A DNA stretch of 64,000 nucleotides from positions 62,001-126,000 of the forward strand of contig CAZCZL010000001.1 of the NCBI GenBank assembly GCA_964503315.1. The letters run 5' to 3'. The translations under genes and the position numbers were made by a program. Shown here one piece after another: positions 52,583 through 62,400 of the stretch. How positions within the stretch are numbered: the first letter of the stretch is position 1; every line of letters starts with the position of its first letter. The notes below the pieces were generated by a model, which was given only the letters and a program-made list of their open reading frames with translations, was not told where the DNA came from and did no database searches. The stretch comes from FEB-12 sp964503315. Its GTDB lineage: Bacteria; Zixibacteria; MSB-5A5; GN15; FEB-12.

Positions 52583-54538
52583 ATGCACCGAAGATCAAGT
52601 TATGCGAAAAACTTTCGAACCAGCGGCGTACCGCTCCTGGCTGCGCTACTGATTCTTGCGTTAGTTGCGAGCCGGACCGACGCGACATCCTATTTCACCC
52701 CCGTTACCACCGGTCCGGTCGTTACCGATGGCGGCGACAGTCGATCGGTGAACTTTATCGACTACGACAACGATACCAACCTTGACCTGCTCATCACCAA
52801 CGGTCCGTCTGCCGGACAAGTCGCGTTCCTCTATAAAGGAAATGGCGACGGTACGTTCACCCGCATGATGACCCCGTCTATCGGGACGGTCGTCTCGGCC
52901 GCCGATGGCGCCGCTTTTGGCGACTACGACAACGATGGCGATGAGGACTGCTATGTCGCCACCTGGTGGGCGCAGCTCAACCTGTTCCACATCAACAACG
53001 GCGATGGGACGTTCACGCAGGAATCCTTCACCGAGATCACGACTGACAACGACTACTCCGAAGCCGCCACCTGGGTCGATTACGATGCCGACGGATACCT
53101 CGACCTGCAGGTCTGCAACAGCGCCGGCGACCTGCGTAATCAGCTTTATCACAATAATGGCGACGGTACGTTTACCCGCGTTTTTCTCGGCGCCATCACC
53201 AATGACGCGTTCAACTCGCGAGTCGGTGCCTGGGCAGATTTTGACAACGATGGCGACCAGGACTGCTATATCGCCAACGAGACTAACGACAAAAACAATC
53301 TCTATCGCAATGATGGCGGCTCATTCACCAAATTGACCACCGGCCCGCATGTCAATGACCCCATGCAGTCATTCAGCGCCAGTTGGGGCGACTACGACAA
53401 TGATGGCGATCTTGACCTGGTCGTCGCCAACAATGTCGGTCAGACAAACATGTTGTATCGCAACGACGCCGGGACCTTCGTCCGTGTCCTCACCAGTCCC
53501 ATCTCCACAAATGCCGGCGCCTCTGTCTCATCCGCCTGGGGAGATATCGACAACGACGGCGACCTCGACCTCTTCATCACCCGCGCCTTTGGTGTGACAG
53601 ATGACGTCAACCTGCTCTACATCAACAACGGTGACGGGACGTTTACGCAGGAATCCGATGACAGCACCGCCACCGAAACCGGATGGACGTATGGCTGCGC
53701 GTTCGGCGACGTCGACAAAGACGGCGACCTCGATCTCGCCCTCGCTCGTTGCCAGAGTGCGAATGAGAACAACTCCCTTTATCTCAACAATGGCAACAGC
53801 AACCACTGGCTGATAGTTGATCTTCAGGCTCTCTACAGCAACCGCTCGGCGATCGGTACGCGAGTGCGAGTCAAGGCCACAATCAATGGCAATCCAGTCT
53901 GGCAGATGCGCGAGGTCTCCTCTCAACCTGGTTACTGCAACCAGAGTCAAATGGATCCGCACTTTGGTCTTGGCGACGCTGCTGTGATCGACTCTCTGGT
54001 CATCTCCTGGCCAAGCGGCCTGGTGACCGTTTTGGAGAATGTTGCGCCAGATCAATATCTCGCCGTCACTGAATGTCCCAATGTTGATCCTGATGGCGAC
54101 GGATTTATCTGTGTGGATAACTGCCCGACCACCTTCAACCCCGGTCAGGAAGACGCCGATGGCGACGGCGTCGGCGACGCCTGCGATAACTGCTCGCTTC
54201 TGGCGAACGCCGGACAGGAAGATGCCGATGGCGATGGTCGCGGTGATCTTTGCGACAACTGCCCGAACACCTCAAATCCCGGCCAACAGGACGCCAACAA
54301 TGACGGCATCGGCGATGCCTGCTGTTGCTCCGGCACCACCGGCAATGTCAATCTGGCCGGCAATGTCGACTTAAGCGACCTCGCCATTTTGATAACCTAC
54401 ATGACGGTCGGTGGCGTAACTCTCCCCTGCCCGATGGAGGCCAATGTTAACGCCCTCGGCAGTATCGACCTGAGTGACTTGGCGAGGCTTATTACGTACC
54501 TAATTGCTGGACCGATCTCGCTCCCATCGTGCCCATAA
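52583..54538 (+). CDS. Secreted VCBS/FG-GAP repeat protein with thrombospondin-3 repeats and dockerin-like end
   Basis: 651 aa with AGGAGGAG just upstream and a signal peptide (LLAALLILALVASRTDA). Residues about 35-380 are FG-GAP/VCBS repeats, each with a Ca-binding DxDxDG loop (for example DYDNDGDEDCYVATWW, DFDNDGDQDCYIAN, DIDNDGDLDLFI). An ASPIC/UnbV-like segment follows (about 400-480). Three thrombospondin type 3 Ca-binding repeats come next (DPDGDGFICVDNCP, DADGDGVGDACDNC, DADGDGRGDLCDNC). The last 70 residues are a dockerin-like domain after CCCSGTTGNVN, with VDLSDLAILITYMTVGG and IDLSDLARLITYLI. The protein is extracellular and calcium-rich. No cohesin is seen. Confidence 0.8.
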   Translation: MHRRSSYAKNFRTSGVPLLAALLILALVASRTDATSYFTPVTTGPVVTDGGDSRSVNFIDYDNDTNLDLLITNGPSAGQVAFLYKGNGDGTFTRMMTPSIGTVVSAADGAAFGDYDNDGDEDCYVATWWAQLNLFHINNGDGTFTQESFTEITTDNDYSEAATWVDYDADGYLDLQVCNSAGDLRNQLYHNNGDGTFTRVFLGAITNDAFNSRVGAWADFDNDGDQDCYIANETNDKNNLYRNDGGSFTKLTTGPHVNDPMQSFSASWGDYDNDGDLDLVVANNVGQTNMLYRNDAGTFVRVLTSPISTNAGASVSSAWGDIDNDGDLDLFITRAFGVTDDVNLLYINNGDGTFTQESDDSTATETGWTYGCAFGDVDKDGDLDLALARCQSANENNSLYLNNGNSNHWLIVDLQALYSNRSAIGTRVRVKATINGNPVWQMREVSSQPGYCNQSQMDPHFGLGDAAVIDSLVISWPSGLVTVLENVAPDQYLAVTECPNVDPDGDGFICVDNCPTTFNPGQEDADGDGVGDACDNCSLLANAGQEDADGDGRGDLCDNCPNTSNPGQQDANNDGIGDACCCSGTTGNVNLAGNVDLSDLAILITYMTVGGVTLPCPMEANVNALGSIDLSDLARLITYLIAGPISLPSCP

Positions 54539-54557
54539 GTAACCATCTCTTCTTTCA

Positions 54558-54582
54558 GGGCCGACATTCTCCCTGTCGGCCC
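54558..54582 (+). terminator. Rho-independent terminator after the dockerin-tailed protein
   Basis: A nine-base stem GGGCCGACA / TGTCGGCCC with a seven-base loop, followed by GATATTTT, about 20 bp after the stop. Confidence 0.8.
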
Positions 54583-54674
54583 GATATTTTGATGAAAAAT
54601 TCTTTGCACAGGCAAATGCCTGCCTTCGTCCCTGTCTATGAGGGAGTGGCTCCGCTCTCCATTTACGAAAAATC

Positions 54675-54710
54675 TCCAAAAAAATGTAAGCGCTTACGTA
54701 TTTTTTTGGA
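54675..54710. promoter_or_regulatory. Long AT-flanked palindrome (operator candidate)
   Basis: A perfect 12-bp palindrome GTAAGCGCTTAC at 54686-54697 is extended on both sides by A7 and T7 tracts and outer TCC/GGA bases, with a two-base offset in the right arm. The centre resembles LacI-family/cre-type operators (TGTAAGCGCTTACG). There is no stem-loop-forming gap, so it is not a usual terminator. Confidence 0.5.
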
Positions 54711-55095
54711 TTTTCCCGAAACATTCCCCCCGCCATCTCCCGTATATCCACCAGACGGCCGGAGGTCGATCTGGGTTTGGGATGGGTCGGTCGACCGGAA
54801 GTCTACATGTTCGCAGCCTTTCTAAATATGCGGTGTGTGAGGGTCCAATTAGGGAGACTCGGTTAGCGTACCCCGGGTCTCCCCACCGCAGCCTCTCCTT
54901 CAGAACTTCCTTACCGCTGACCGCATATTCCCGTCGCCTCACTGCATCCCATTTTGTCGCTTGATGCGTTCTCCATTTATTGGAGTAAAGTCGAACTGGA
55001 ACAATCTGCTCCGGTTTGCGTCACTGTTCATCGTCACGGATGTGATCGCATAGACTTGAACCGGATTTCGAAACAGCTCGTGGAGGGCACTTCCA
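54711..55095. other. Upstream region of the second dockerin-tailed gene
   Basis: About 385 bp without a gene. It contains an inverted repeat GGGAGAC (54852-54858) with GTCTCCC (54876-54882). A GTGGAGGG ribosome site lies about seven bases before the ATG at 55096. No clear promoter was found. Confidence 0.5.
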
Positions 55096-56778
55096 ATGAC
55101 CTGCGGTAAAAATCTTCTGAGCCTGATAACCCTTCTAGTGATTCTCATCATCAGGCCGGCCAGCGCCACCATTATCCATGTCCCCGCCGATCAGGCGACC
55201 ATTCAGGCGGCAATCGATGCATCCTCCAACGGCGACACCGTTCTCGTCGCGCCGGGTCACTATTTCGCGAATATCAACTTCCGAACCAAAGATATCGTAC
55301 TCGCCAGTCAGTATCTTCTGTCCAGCGACCCACAAGACATCTGGAACACCATCCTCGACGGCAGCGCCCCGACCTTTCCCGATACCGGTTCCGTCATCGT
55401 CATCGCCGGTCTGCAGGACAGCAGCACCGCGGTTATCGGATTCACCATCACCGGTGGAACAGGTACGAAATGGCGCGATGTCTCTGATAATCTGGTCTAC
55501 CGCGAAGGCGGCGGCATTCTTATCGAGGGCTCCAGCCCCCGCATCAAAAATAACCTGATCATCAACAACCGGTCCATCCTGCGTGGTGCGGGGGTCACGT
55601 CCTGTGGTGGCGGTGGTATGCGCGTTGGATTCAATTCGCTCAATCGAGCGGAGATCGAAGGTAACGTTTTTGCCTTCAATCAGGGACATTACGGCGGCGC
55701 GCTGGTCTCATTCCATGCTCCCGTCATCTTCCGCAACAATGTCGTCTGGCGCAACTCTGGAGGTACGGATTTTGGCGGAGCCGGACTCTGGATCTGGAAC
55801 AACGGCTCCATCGGCACCACGGTCGTCGAAAACAACACCATAATTGCTAACAGTACTACTAATACTGGCGGTGGACTCTCGGTGAGTAATTCCGAGATCG
55901 ACCTTCACAACAATATCATTCGTGGAAACACCGGCACTCCCGCTCAACTCTGGATAAGCGGCCCTCAGGCAACCACTGTCTGGTACAACAATATTCAGGG
56001 CGGATTCCCCGGAACCGGAAATGTCGATGAGATACCTCTCTTCGCGGACAGCAATTTCTTCCTCCTCCCCGGATCTCCGGGGATCGACTCGGGCGACCCT
56101 GACCCGGCCTACAATGACCGCGAAGATACCGGCAATCCCGGCAATGCGCTCTGGCCGGCACTGGGTACTCTGCTGAACGACAAAGGTGCCTATGGGGGGC
56201 GTGGTGCCGCCATATTGCCGACATACACCTCTCCCTACACCAACATGATCACCGATTCGCTCGATTTTGGAGCAGTTACCAGCGGAAGCTTCAGCCTCCC
56301 TTGGATATACGTTGGCAAGGACGGATTTGGGCCGATTCGAATCGACTCACTCCGTTTTGGGCACACGCCAAATACCGAACTCTACAACCTTTCCGGATTA
56401 CCCATGACTTTTCCGGAGAAACCATATGTTGACTCCATTCAACTTCTGTGGAATCCCTCAGCCGACGGTATTCTACTTGATACCGCCCGCATCTACCATA
56501 ATGACTCTACGGTCCCCAATCCGCTGCTGACGATTGTGACAGGCAAAGTGACCTGCTGCACTGGCATCACCGGAAACATCGACCTCTGGGGCGGCGTCGA
56601 TATCACCGATCTCAGTTATCTGATAGCCTATATGGTGACGACCCCACGACCCGGGATGCCGTGTCTGAGTGAAGCAAATATCAACGCTCTCGGCCCGATC
56701 GACCTGACCGACCTTTCGATGCTTATCAGCTACCTGGTCTCCCCACCTGGCACAGTGACTCTCCCCTCCTGTCCGTGA
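55096..56778 (+). CDS. Secreted right-handed beta-helix protein with dockerin-like end
   Basis: 560 aa with a signal peptide (LLSLITLLVILIIRPASA). The body, about 25-330, is a DUF1565/pectate-lyase-type parallel beta-helix: IIHVPADQATIQAAIDAS and GDTVLVAPGHYFANINF at the start, then repeated rungs such as GGGILIEGSSPRIKNNLII, RAEIEGNVFAFNQGHYGGAL and ENNTIIANSTTNTGGGLSV. A linker and beta domain follow (about 390-490). The C-terminal 70 residues match the dockerin-like domain of the neighbour: CCTGITGNIDLWGGVDITDL, MPCLSEANINALGPIDLTDL and TVTLPSCP. The substrate may be a polysaccharide, but no catalytic residues are assigned. Confidence 0.78.
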   Translation: MTCGKNLLSLITLLVILIIRPASATIIHVPADQATIQAAIDASSNGDTVLVAPGHYFANINFRTKDIVLASQYLLSSDPQDIWNTILDGSAPTFPDTGSVIVIAGLQDSSTAVIGFTITGGTGTKWRDVSDNLVYREGGGILIEGSSPRIKNNLIINNRSILRGAGVTSCGGGGMRVGFNSLNRAEIEGNVFAFNQGHYGGALVSFHAPVIFRNNVVWRNSGGTDFGGAGLWIWNNGSIGTTVVENNTIIANSTTNTGGGLSVSNSEIDLHNNIIRGNTGTPAQLWISGPQATTVWYNNIQGGFPGTGNVDEIPLFADSNFFLLPGSPGIDSGDPDPAYNDREDTGNPGNALWPALGTLLNDKGAYGGRGAAILPTYTSPYTNMITDSLDFGAVTSGSFSLPWIYVGKDGFGPIRIDSLRFGHTPNTELYNLSGLPMTFPEKPYVDSIQLLWNPSADGILLDTARIYHNDSTVPNPLLTIVTGKVTCCTGITGNIDLWGGVDITDLSYLIAYMVTTPRPGMPCLSEANINALGPIDLTDLSMLISYLVSPPGTVTLPSCP

Positions 56779-56814
56779 CGCAGGTCTCACTGCGCTATCT
56801 GGGTGGAAACAGAA

Positions 56815-56843
56815 ACGGACGCTGTGAGTCACAGCGTCCGTTA
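56815..56843. terminator. Bidirectional rho-independent terminator
   Basis: A 13-base stem AACGGACGCTGTG / CACAGCGTCCGTT with a three-base loop, followed by ATCGTTTT on the plus strand. It lies between the convergent ends of the beta-helix gene and the chemoreceptor gene and can serve both. Confidence 0.85.
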
Positions 56844-56867
56844 TCGTTTTCAGTATAATGATCTGAC

Positions 56868-58523
56868 TTACGCCAGCTTGAACTGCTCCACCATGGTGCG
56901 GAGCGATTCCGCCTGCTGCGAAAGTTGCGCCGCAGCCGCCGAGGATTGCTCCGCGCCGGTCGCGGTTTCTTTCGTCACCGACGAGATCTCACCGATATTC
57001 CGCGAGATCTCTTCCGCCGCGCTTGACTGTTCATTCGCCGCCAGCGCGATCTGCTGGATCATCCCCATCACCTGATGCGTCATGTTGACGATCTCCTGCA
57101 GGTTCTCGCCCGCGCGATTCGCCAGCTCCCGCCCCTTGTCAACATCCTGCAAACCTGTCTTGACCGACTCTACTGCCTCAACTGTCTCATCCTGGATTGA
57201 CCGTACCATTTGCACGATCTCGCCCGTCGCCTTGCCGGTCCGTTCGGCCAATTTGCGAACCTCATCGGCCACGACCGCGAATCCGCGTCCCTGTTCTCCT
57301 GCGCGCGCCGCTTCGATCGCGGCATTGAGCGCCAGCAGGTTCGTCTGGTCGGCAATATCATTGATCACGTTCACGATCTGCCCGATCTGTTGCGATGACT
57401 GCGACAGCTTTGAGATCGTCTTCGCCGATTCGCGCACTACCGCTTCTATCTTTTCCATCCCACGGATCGTGTCATCGACCAACCGGCCGCCCGAACCTGC
57501 CGTTTCGCTCGCGGTCTTCGAGGCCGAGGTGGCTTCTTGCACGTTCTCCGCGCTGGCCATGATCGTATGACTGATCTCTTCGATCGACGATGACACTTCC
57601 TGTATCTGTTGCGCCTGCTCTTTCGCTCCTTTGAGCATATGGGTCGCTGACGCGCTTATCTGCGTCGCCGCCGAAACCATCTCCGTCGCGCTTGATCGCA
57701 ATTGTCCAACCATCCTCGTCAGGCTGACGACCATCGATTGGAAGGATATGCTCAGGACATCCTTCTCGGACTTCGGCACCACTTTGACGGTCAGGTCGTT
57801 GGCCGCGATTCGTTCGGCCGCCCCGGCCAGATCCTTGATGTATGAACGGAGATTGCGGAACGCGCCGTACAACTTCCCGATCTCATCCTGCGACTCGTAA
57901 TCTATCTTCTGATTGATATCGCCGACCGCGATCCCGTTCGCGGCTTCAGCGAGTTGGACGATCGGCCGTGAGATCATGCGCTGGAAGAAGACCACGATAC
58001 CGATGGACAGTGCCACGATCGCCAACGCGATCAGGAACGACACTCCCGCAAACCACTGCAGACGTTCAGTTAAAGCGGAAAGATCAGATTGGATCACCAG
58101 AAACGCGATCGGCTTCCCTTTCGCCTGGATCGTTTTCGTGATGTACAGGTATTCGTCGTCGAAGCGGGAGCCATCGACCAACCCTTCAACCTTCACCTGC
58201 GGAAGGGTCGCCTTTTCGCGAACATACTCAGCGAATGTCCCACCGGTCAGCAGAACTATCTGCGCCGACGTGATATCCTGATCCGAAGCCAGCGATCCAA
58301 GGATCTCTTTCCCCGCCTCTTGATCCTCGAAACTGACCGCCGCCGAGCTGTTGTTCGCCAGTACCGTTGCCAGCACCGACAGGTTGTCGACCATCCCCTC
58401 ACGGAAGGTCGAGCGATCATTAAATACGAAGACTGTGCTGGCCACCAGCAGCGCGCTGATGCTGGTCAGCATGATCATGAATGTGAGTTTAGCCCTGATC
58501 GAATAGTCGCGGAGTCGTCGCAT
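56868..58523 (-). CDS. Methyl-accepting chemotaxis protein with CHASE8-like sensor
   Basis: 551 aa. TM1 is at about 13-33 and TM2 at about 158-180. Between them is a periplasmic domain whose LATVLANNSSAAVSFEDQEA and ILGSLASDQDITSAQIVLL pattern is typical of CHASE8 (the YfiN sensor). HAMP follows (about 180-245), then a long MCP signalling coiled coil (about 250-551) with the conserved hairpin tip IADQTNLLALNAAIEAARAGE, preceded by QIGQIVNVIND, and the GFAVVADEVRKLAERT segment. The partner is the YfiR-like gene upstream (about 40 bp). No other chemotaxis genes are in the window. Confidence 0.88.
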   Translation of the reverse strand: MRRLRDYSIRAKLTFMIMLTSISALLVASTVFVFNDRSTFREGMVDNLSVLATVLANNSSAAVSFEDQEAGKEILGSLASDQDITSAQIVLLTGGTFAEYVREKATLPQVKVEGLVDGSRFDDEYLYITKTIQAKGKPIAFLVIQSDLSALTERLQWFAGVSFLIALAIVALSIGIVVFFQRMISRPIVQLAEAANGIAVGDINQKIDYESQDEIGKLYGAFRNLRSYIKDLAGAAERIAANDLTVKVVPKSEKDVLSISFQSMVVSLTRMVGQLRSSATEMVSAATQISASATHMLKGAKEQAQQIQEVSSSIEEISHTIMASAENVQEATSASKTASETAGSGGRLVDDTIRGMEKIEAVVRESAKTISKLSQSSQQIGQIVNVINDIADQTNLLALNAAIEAARAGEQGRGFAVVADEVRKLAERTGKATGEIVQMVRSIQDETVEAVESVKTGLQDVDKGRELANRAGENLQEIVNMTHQVMGMIQQIALAANEQSSAAEEISRNIGEISSVTKETATGAEQSSAAAAQLSQQAESLRTMVEQFKLA

Positions 58524-58562
58524 ATCCTCTGCCTCTGAGTTGCTGAGGAAAGAGAAGAAGAC

Positions 58563-59102
58563 CTAGATTACCGTCGCCAGTTTGAGCAACTGCGCTCCGA
58601 TCTTCAATCCCGCCTCTTTGACGGTCATCGTGTTTACTTCAAATTTCACTTTAGAGCCCCCGTCAGATTCCTCTGATATATTCACCATCACTCCGAATTG
58701 CGCGAACTTGGCGCAATTACTGACTGTCAACACCGGTTGCCCCGCCGCCGCCTTCATGACTTTGGCCAACTCGGCTTTGTCACAGGTCCCGATGAACACC
58801 ATCTGGCATCCCGCCAATGGATCTCCTGCCGCGATTGATTTGACCGTAACCGCGGTCCCTTCACCGGTTTTCTTCGCCGCGGCATCCTTAAGCGCTGCTA
58901 TCACCGGTGAATCACCGACGCAAGCGATCACCACCGCCCCGGAACCGTCCGTCCCCTTGCCCGCCGGCCATTCCACAAAGTCGATCAGCTTGACGACAAA
59001 GTCAGCCTTGTCAGGCGCTTCTGCCGCTATCCCAGTTTGAGCCATCGGCCCTACCAGCAACGCTACCACCAATGCCCAGACTAAAACCACACGACCTCGC
59101 AT
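58563..59102 (-). CDS. yfiR: YfiR-like (DUF4154) periplasmic protein
   Basis: 179 aa from the ATG at 59102, with an AAGGGGA site five to seven bases upstream; an in-frame start at 59321 would bury the signal peptide. The signal peptide is VVLVWALVVALLVGPMAQTGIA. The DUF4154 core follows: DKADFVVKLIDFVEWPAG, AVVIACVGDSPVIAALKDAA, CQMVFIGTCDKAELAKVM and the C-terminal VNTMTVKEAGLKIGAQLLKLA. In Pseudomonas YfiR represses the CHASE8-bearing diguanylate cyclase YfiN. Here it precedes a CHASE8-type chemoreceptor by about 40 bp. Confidence 0.83.
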   Translation of the reverse strand: MRGRVVLVWALVVALLVGPMAQTGIAAEAPDKADFVVKLIDFVEWPAGKGTDGSGAVVIACVGDSPVIAALKDAAAKKTGEGTAVTVKSIAAGDPLAGCQMVFIGTCDKAELAKVMKAAAGQPVLTVSNCAKFAQFGVMVNISEESDGGSKVKFEVNTMTVKEAGLKIGAQLLKLATVI

Positions 59103-59407
59103 GTACTTCCCCTTTTCAGACGAGCTTGCCTGGTCGTTGCCATTGCCCGTCTGGCTCAAGTCATTCCTAAGCATCAACGACGCTTTCTCATAGAGTATCG
59201 GGGAGATACAGGCATTCCTTAGCCACCGGCGCCAGATTCCAGAGGAAAAACAGGGGGAATGTTGACGGAATGGACTGTTCAGGAATTGCACAACCTGATG
59301 ATACAAAAGATTGCGTCTCATGGGCTGACTCCCTTATCTATAAGTTCTTGATGTCCGCATAACCGGCCAGCGGCTTCGCCCGCCCGCCGCAACAGAACGA
59401 GTCCGAT
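59103..59407. other. Divergent intergenic region between yfiR and the GH13 gene
   Basis: 305 bp; both genes start outward from it. No convincing -35/-10 pair on either strand and no stable hairpin. Confidence 0.5.
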
Positions 59408-62400
59408 ATGAGTGACCTGACCATAGATCGACGACTGCACCACTACTTTCCTCTCGGCATACCCATTTCGCGCCAAACGGTCGAACGGCTTCATTTGCGG
59501 GCGCTGCTCATTCCGGCGACTGACAAAACCCAGTCGCCACCTGCCGCGCTCCGCCTTATCTCCGCCAAGTTCAACGATCAGCTCCTCAACTTTCCGTCTG
59601 GAACCCGCGCCATTCGGCCCGGCGACCTTATCACGGCCGCAATCATCACCGATATCCTTCGCTATGTCCTGCTTCTTTACTGTCAGGACCAGCACCCGAA
59701 GATCCTCCAGCGAGGGCTCAACCACGCTCGTTCCAAGGGAAGCAGCGAGCTCGTCGAACTGCCGCCCCCCAAATTCGTCCACCTCTATCCGCCACCCACG
59801 GTCTTATCCGGTAGCCAAAATGAAAGCGAGTTCCTGGGTACCTCAAGTGAACTCCTGGACCATCGTGAGCTCTCCGTCAGCGAAATGATCCTCCTTGAAC
59901 TCGCCATGGAAAACCCGGCCTTTGTGCCGTTCCGTCCACTTTACGATGACCAGCCGCTTCGCCAGCAAACTCCTTACATGCCGCTTATCACGCGGCTCGA
60001 GGAATTCTTTTCCTCTCAACCAACCGTCGACCCGGTTGGCCTTGCCCTGTTTGATTGTCTGCGCGCTCCTATGCTGGCATCGCCTGATTCTCTGGAGGGC
60101 CAGCTAGAGTTTATACGCACCTATTGGTCCCGGTTCTTGCCCCTTGACCTCATGGACCGACTGCTCCTTGCCTCGGACATCCTTCACGAACAGGCCGCCT
60201 TCCGTCTCCCGCCTTCCGGCGGGCCAGTCCCGGTCCTCGAGTTCTGGGGCCAGGAATATCGTGACCGTTATGGTTATCCGGAGCCGGCCCGTTTCAGCCC
60301 CGATGCCGACTGGATGTCCAATGTCGTAATGATCGCCAAGTCAACCTATGTCTGGCTCGATCAACTATCCAAACGCTACGGCCGCGACATCCATCTGCTC
60401 TCGGACATTCCCGATGAAGAACTCGACCGCCTCGCCCGCTACGGTTTCACCGCGCTCTGGCTCATCGGAGTCTGGGAACGCTCACCTGCCTCACAGCAGA
60501 TCAAACGAATTATGGGAAATCCTGAGGCCGTTTCCTCGGCCTATTCTCTGTATGATTACACGATTGCCGCCGACTTGGGAGGCGATCCTGCCTATGACCA
60601 ACTCCGTGAGCGGGCCTGGCAGCGCGGCATCCGCCTCGCCTCCGATATGGTCCCGAACCATGTGGGGATATACTCTCGATGGAGTATAGAACATCCCGAT
60701 TGGTTCATGCAACTGAATTATCCCCCCTTCCCCGCCTACCGATACACCGGCGCCAATCTCTCCTGGGATCCACGTGTGACCATCCAGATCGAGGACGGCT
60801 ACTGGAATCATACCGATGCCGCGGTTGTCTTCAAGCGCACCGACAACTGGACCGGCGACACACGCTATATCTACCACGGCAACGACGGCACCAGTATGCC
60901 GTGGAACGACACCGCCCAACTCAATTTCATGATCCCCGAGGTCCGCGAGGCGGTCATCCAGACTATCCTCCACGTCGCTCGGCATTTCCCGATCATTCGC
61001 TTCGACGCTGCTATGACGCTCGCCAAAAAACACTACCAGCGCCTCTGGTTCCCGCAGCCGGGCGATGGCGGTGCTATCCCTTCCCGGGCCGAGCATGGCA
61101 TGACGCGCGACGCTTTCGATGCCGCATTCCCCGAAGAGTTCTGGCGCGAAGTCGTCGACCGTGTCGCCGCCGAGGTTCCCGACACTCTGTTGTTGGCTGA
61201 AGCATTCTGGCTGATGGAAGGGTATTTTGTCCGCACGCTCGGCATGCACCGCGTCTACAACTCCGCGTTCATGAATATGCTCAAGATGGAAGAGAACGCC
61301 AACTACCGCCAAACCATCAAGAACGTCCTCACTTTCAGCCCGGAAGTCCTCAAGCGCTTCGTTAATTTTATGAATAACCCCGATGAACGCACCGCCGTCG
61401 AACAATTCGGACGAGGCGACAAATACTACGGCGTGGCGATGCTCATGGTCACTATGCCCGGACTCCCGATGTTCGGCCATGGACAGATCGAAGGGTTCAC
61501 CGAAAAGTACGGGATGGAGTACCGCCGTGCTTACTGGGATGAGCAGGTCGACGAAGAGATGGTCCGCCGCCACCAGCAGCAGATCTTCCCTCTCATGCAC
61601 AAACGCTATCTCTTCAGCGGCGCGAACAACTATGCCCTCTTTGATTTCATCCACGCCGATGGGTGGGTCGACGAAAATGTTTTCGCTTTCACCAACCGGG
61701 CCTACGGCGAACGCGCGCTGGTCTTCTACAACAACGCCTATTCTACGACCAATGGTCGCGTCCATACCTCCACGGAGATAAATGTTGGCCAGGGCGAAGA
61801 AACCCACCTCGTCAGAAAATCTTTGGCCGAAGCGCTCGAACTCAACACCGACGGCAGCCACTACTACATCTTCCGCGACCATGCCACCGGTCTCGAGTAC
61901 CTCCGCAACGGACGCCGCCTTGCGAACGATGGCTTCTGGGCTTTGCTCCATGCGTACCAGTTCCATGTCTTTCTCGATTGGCGCGAAGTTCACGATTCCG
62001 ATGGAACCTGGGCGGAAATGGAACGCCGACTCAATGGCGGGGGTGTCACCAATGTCGATGAAGCCCATTATGAGATGAAGTTGGAACCGATCCTCGCTCC
62101 AATTGAAGCGGTCCTGGAGTCTTCTCTAAAACTGATCGAAACCGACGATTACGACTCGGCACTGGAAGAAGTCGACTTGAGTCTGCACAAAGCTATCGCC
62201 ACGCTCGATACGTTTTTCCAGAGCGGTTCTGATTCGCGGGCTATCGGACGACTCATCCAAAGTAAACTTGAGTGGGTCGCCCCTCCCGATGACGACCTCG
62301 CCGATGAGATAACTACGGTTTCACTTGAGTCTGAATCCGAAGCACCTCCGTCGGAAGAGATAACTAATGTTTCCGACGAGGCGCTTGTCTGCTGGTCGGT

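Noticed and set aside
54675..54710. Intrinsic terminator
   Set aside because: The palindrome has no loop and weak GC content; a real terminator already lies at 54558-54582.
60491..62068. Minus-strand ORF of 525 aa inside the GH13 gene
   Set aside because: It mirrors codon bias of the plus-strand catalytic region, which has all the GH13 motifs.
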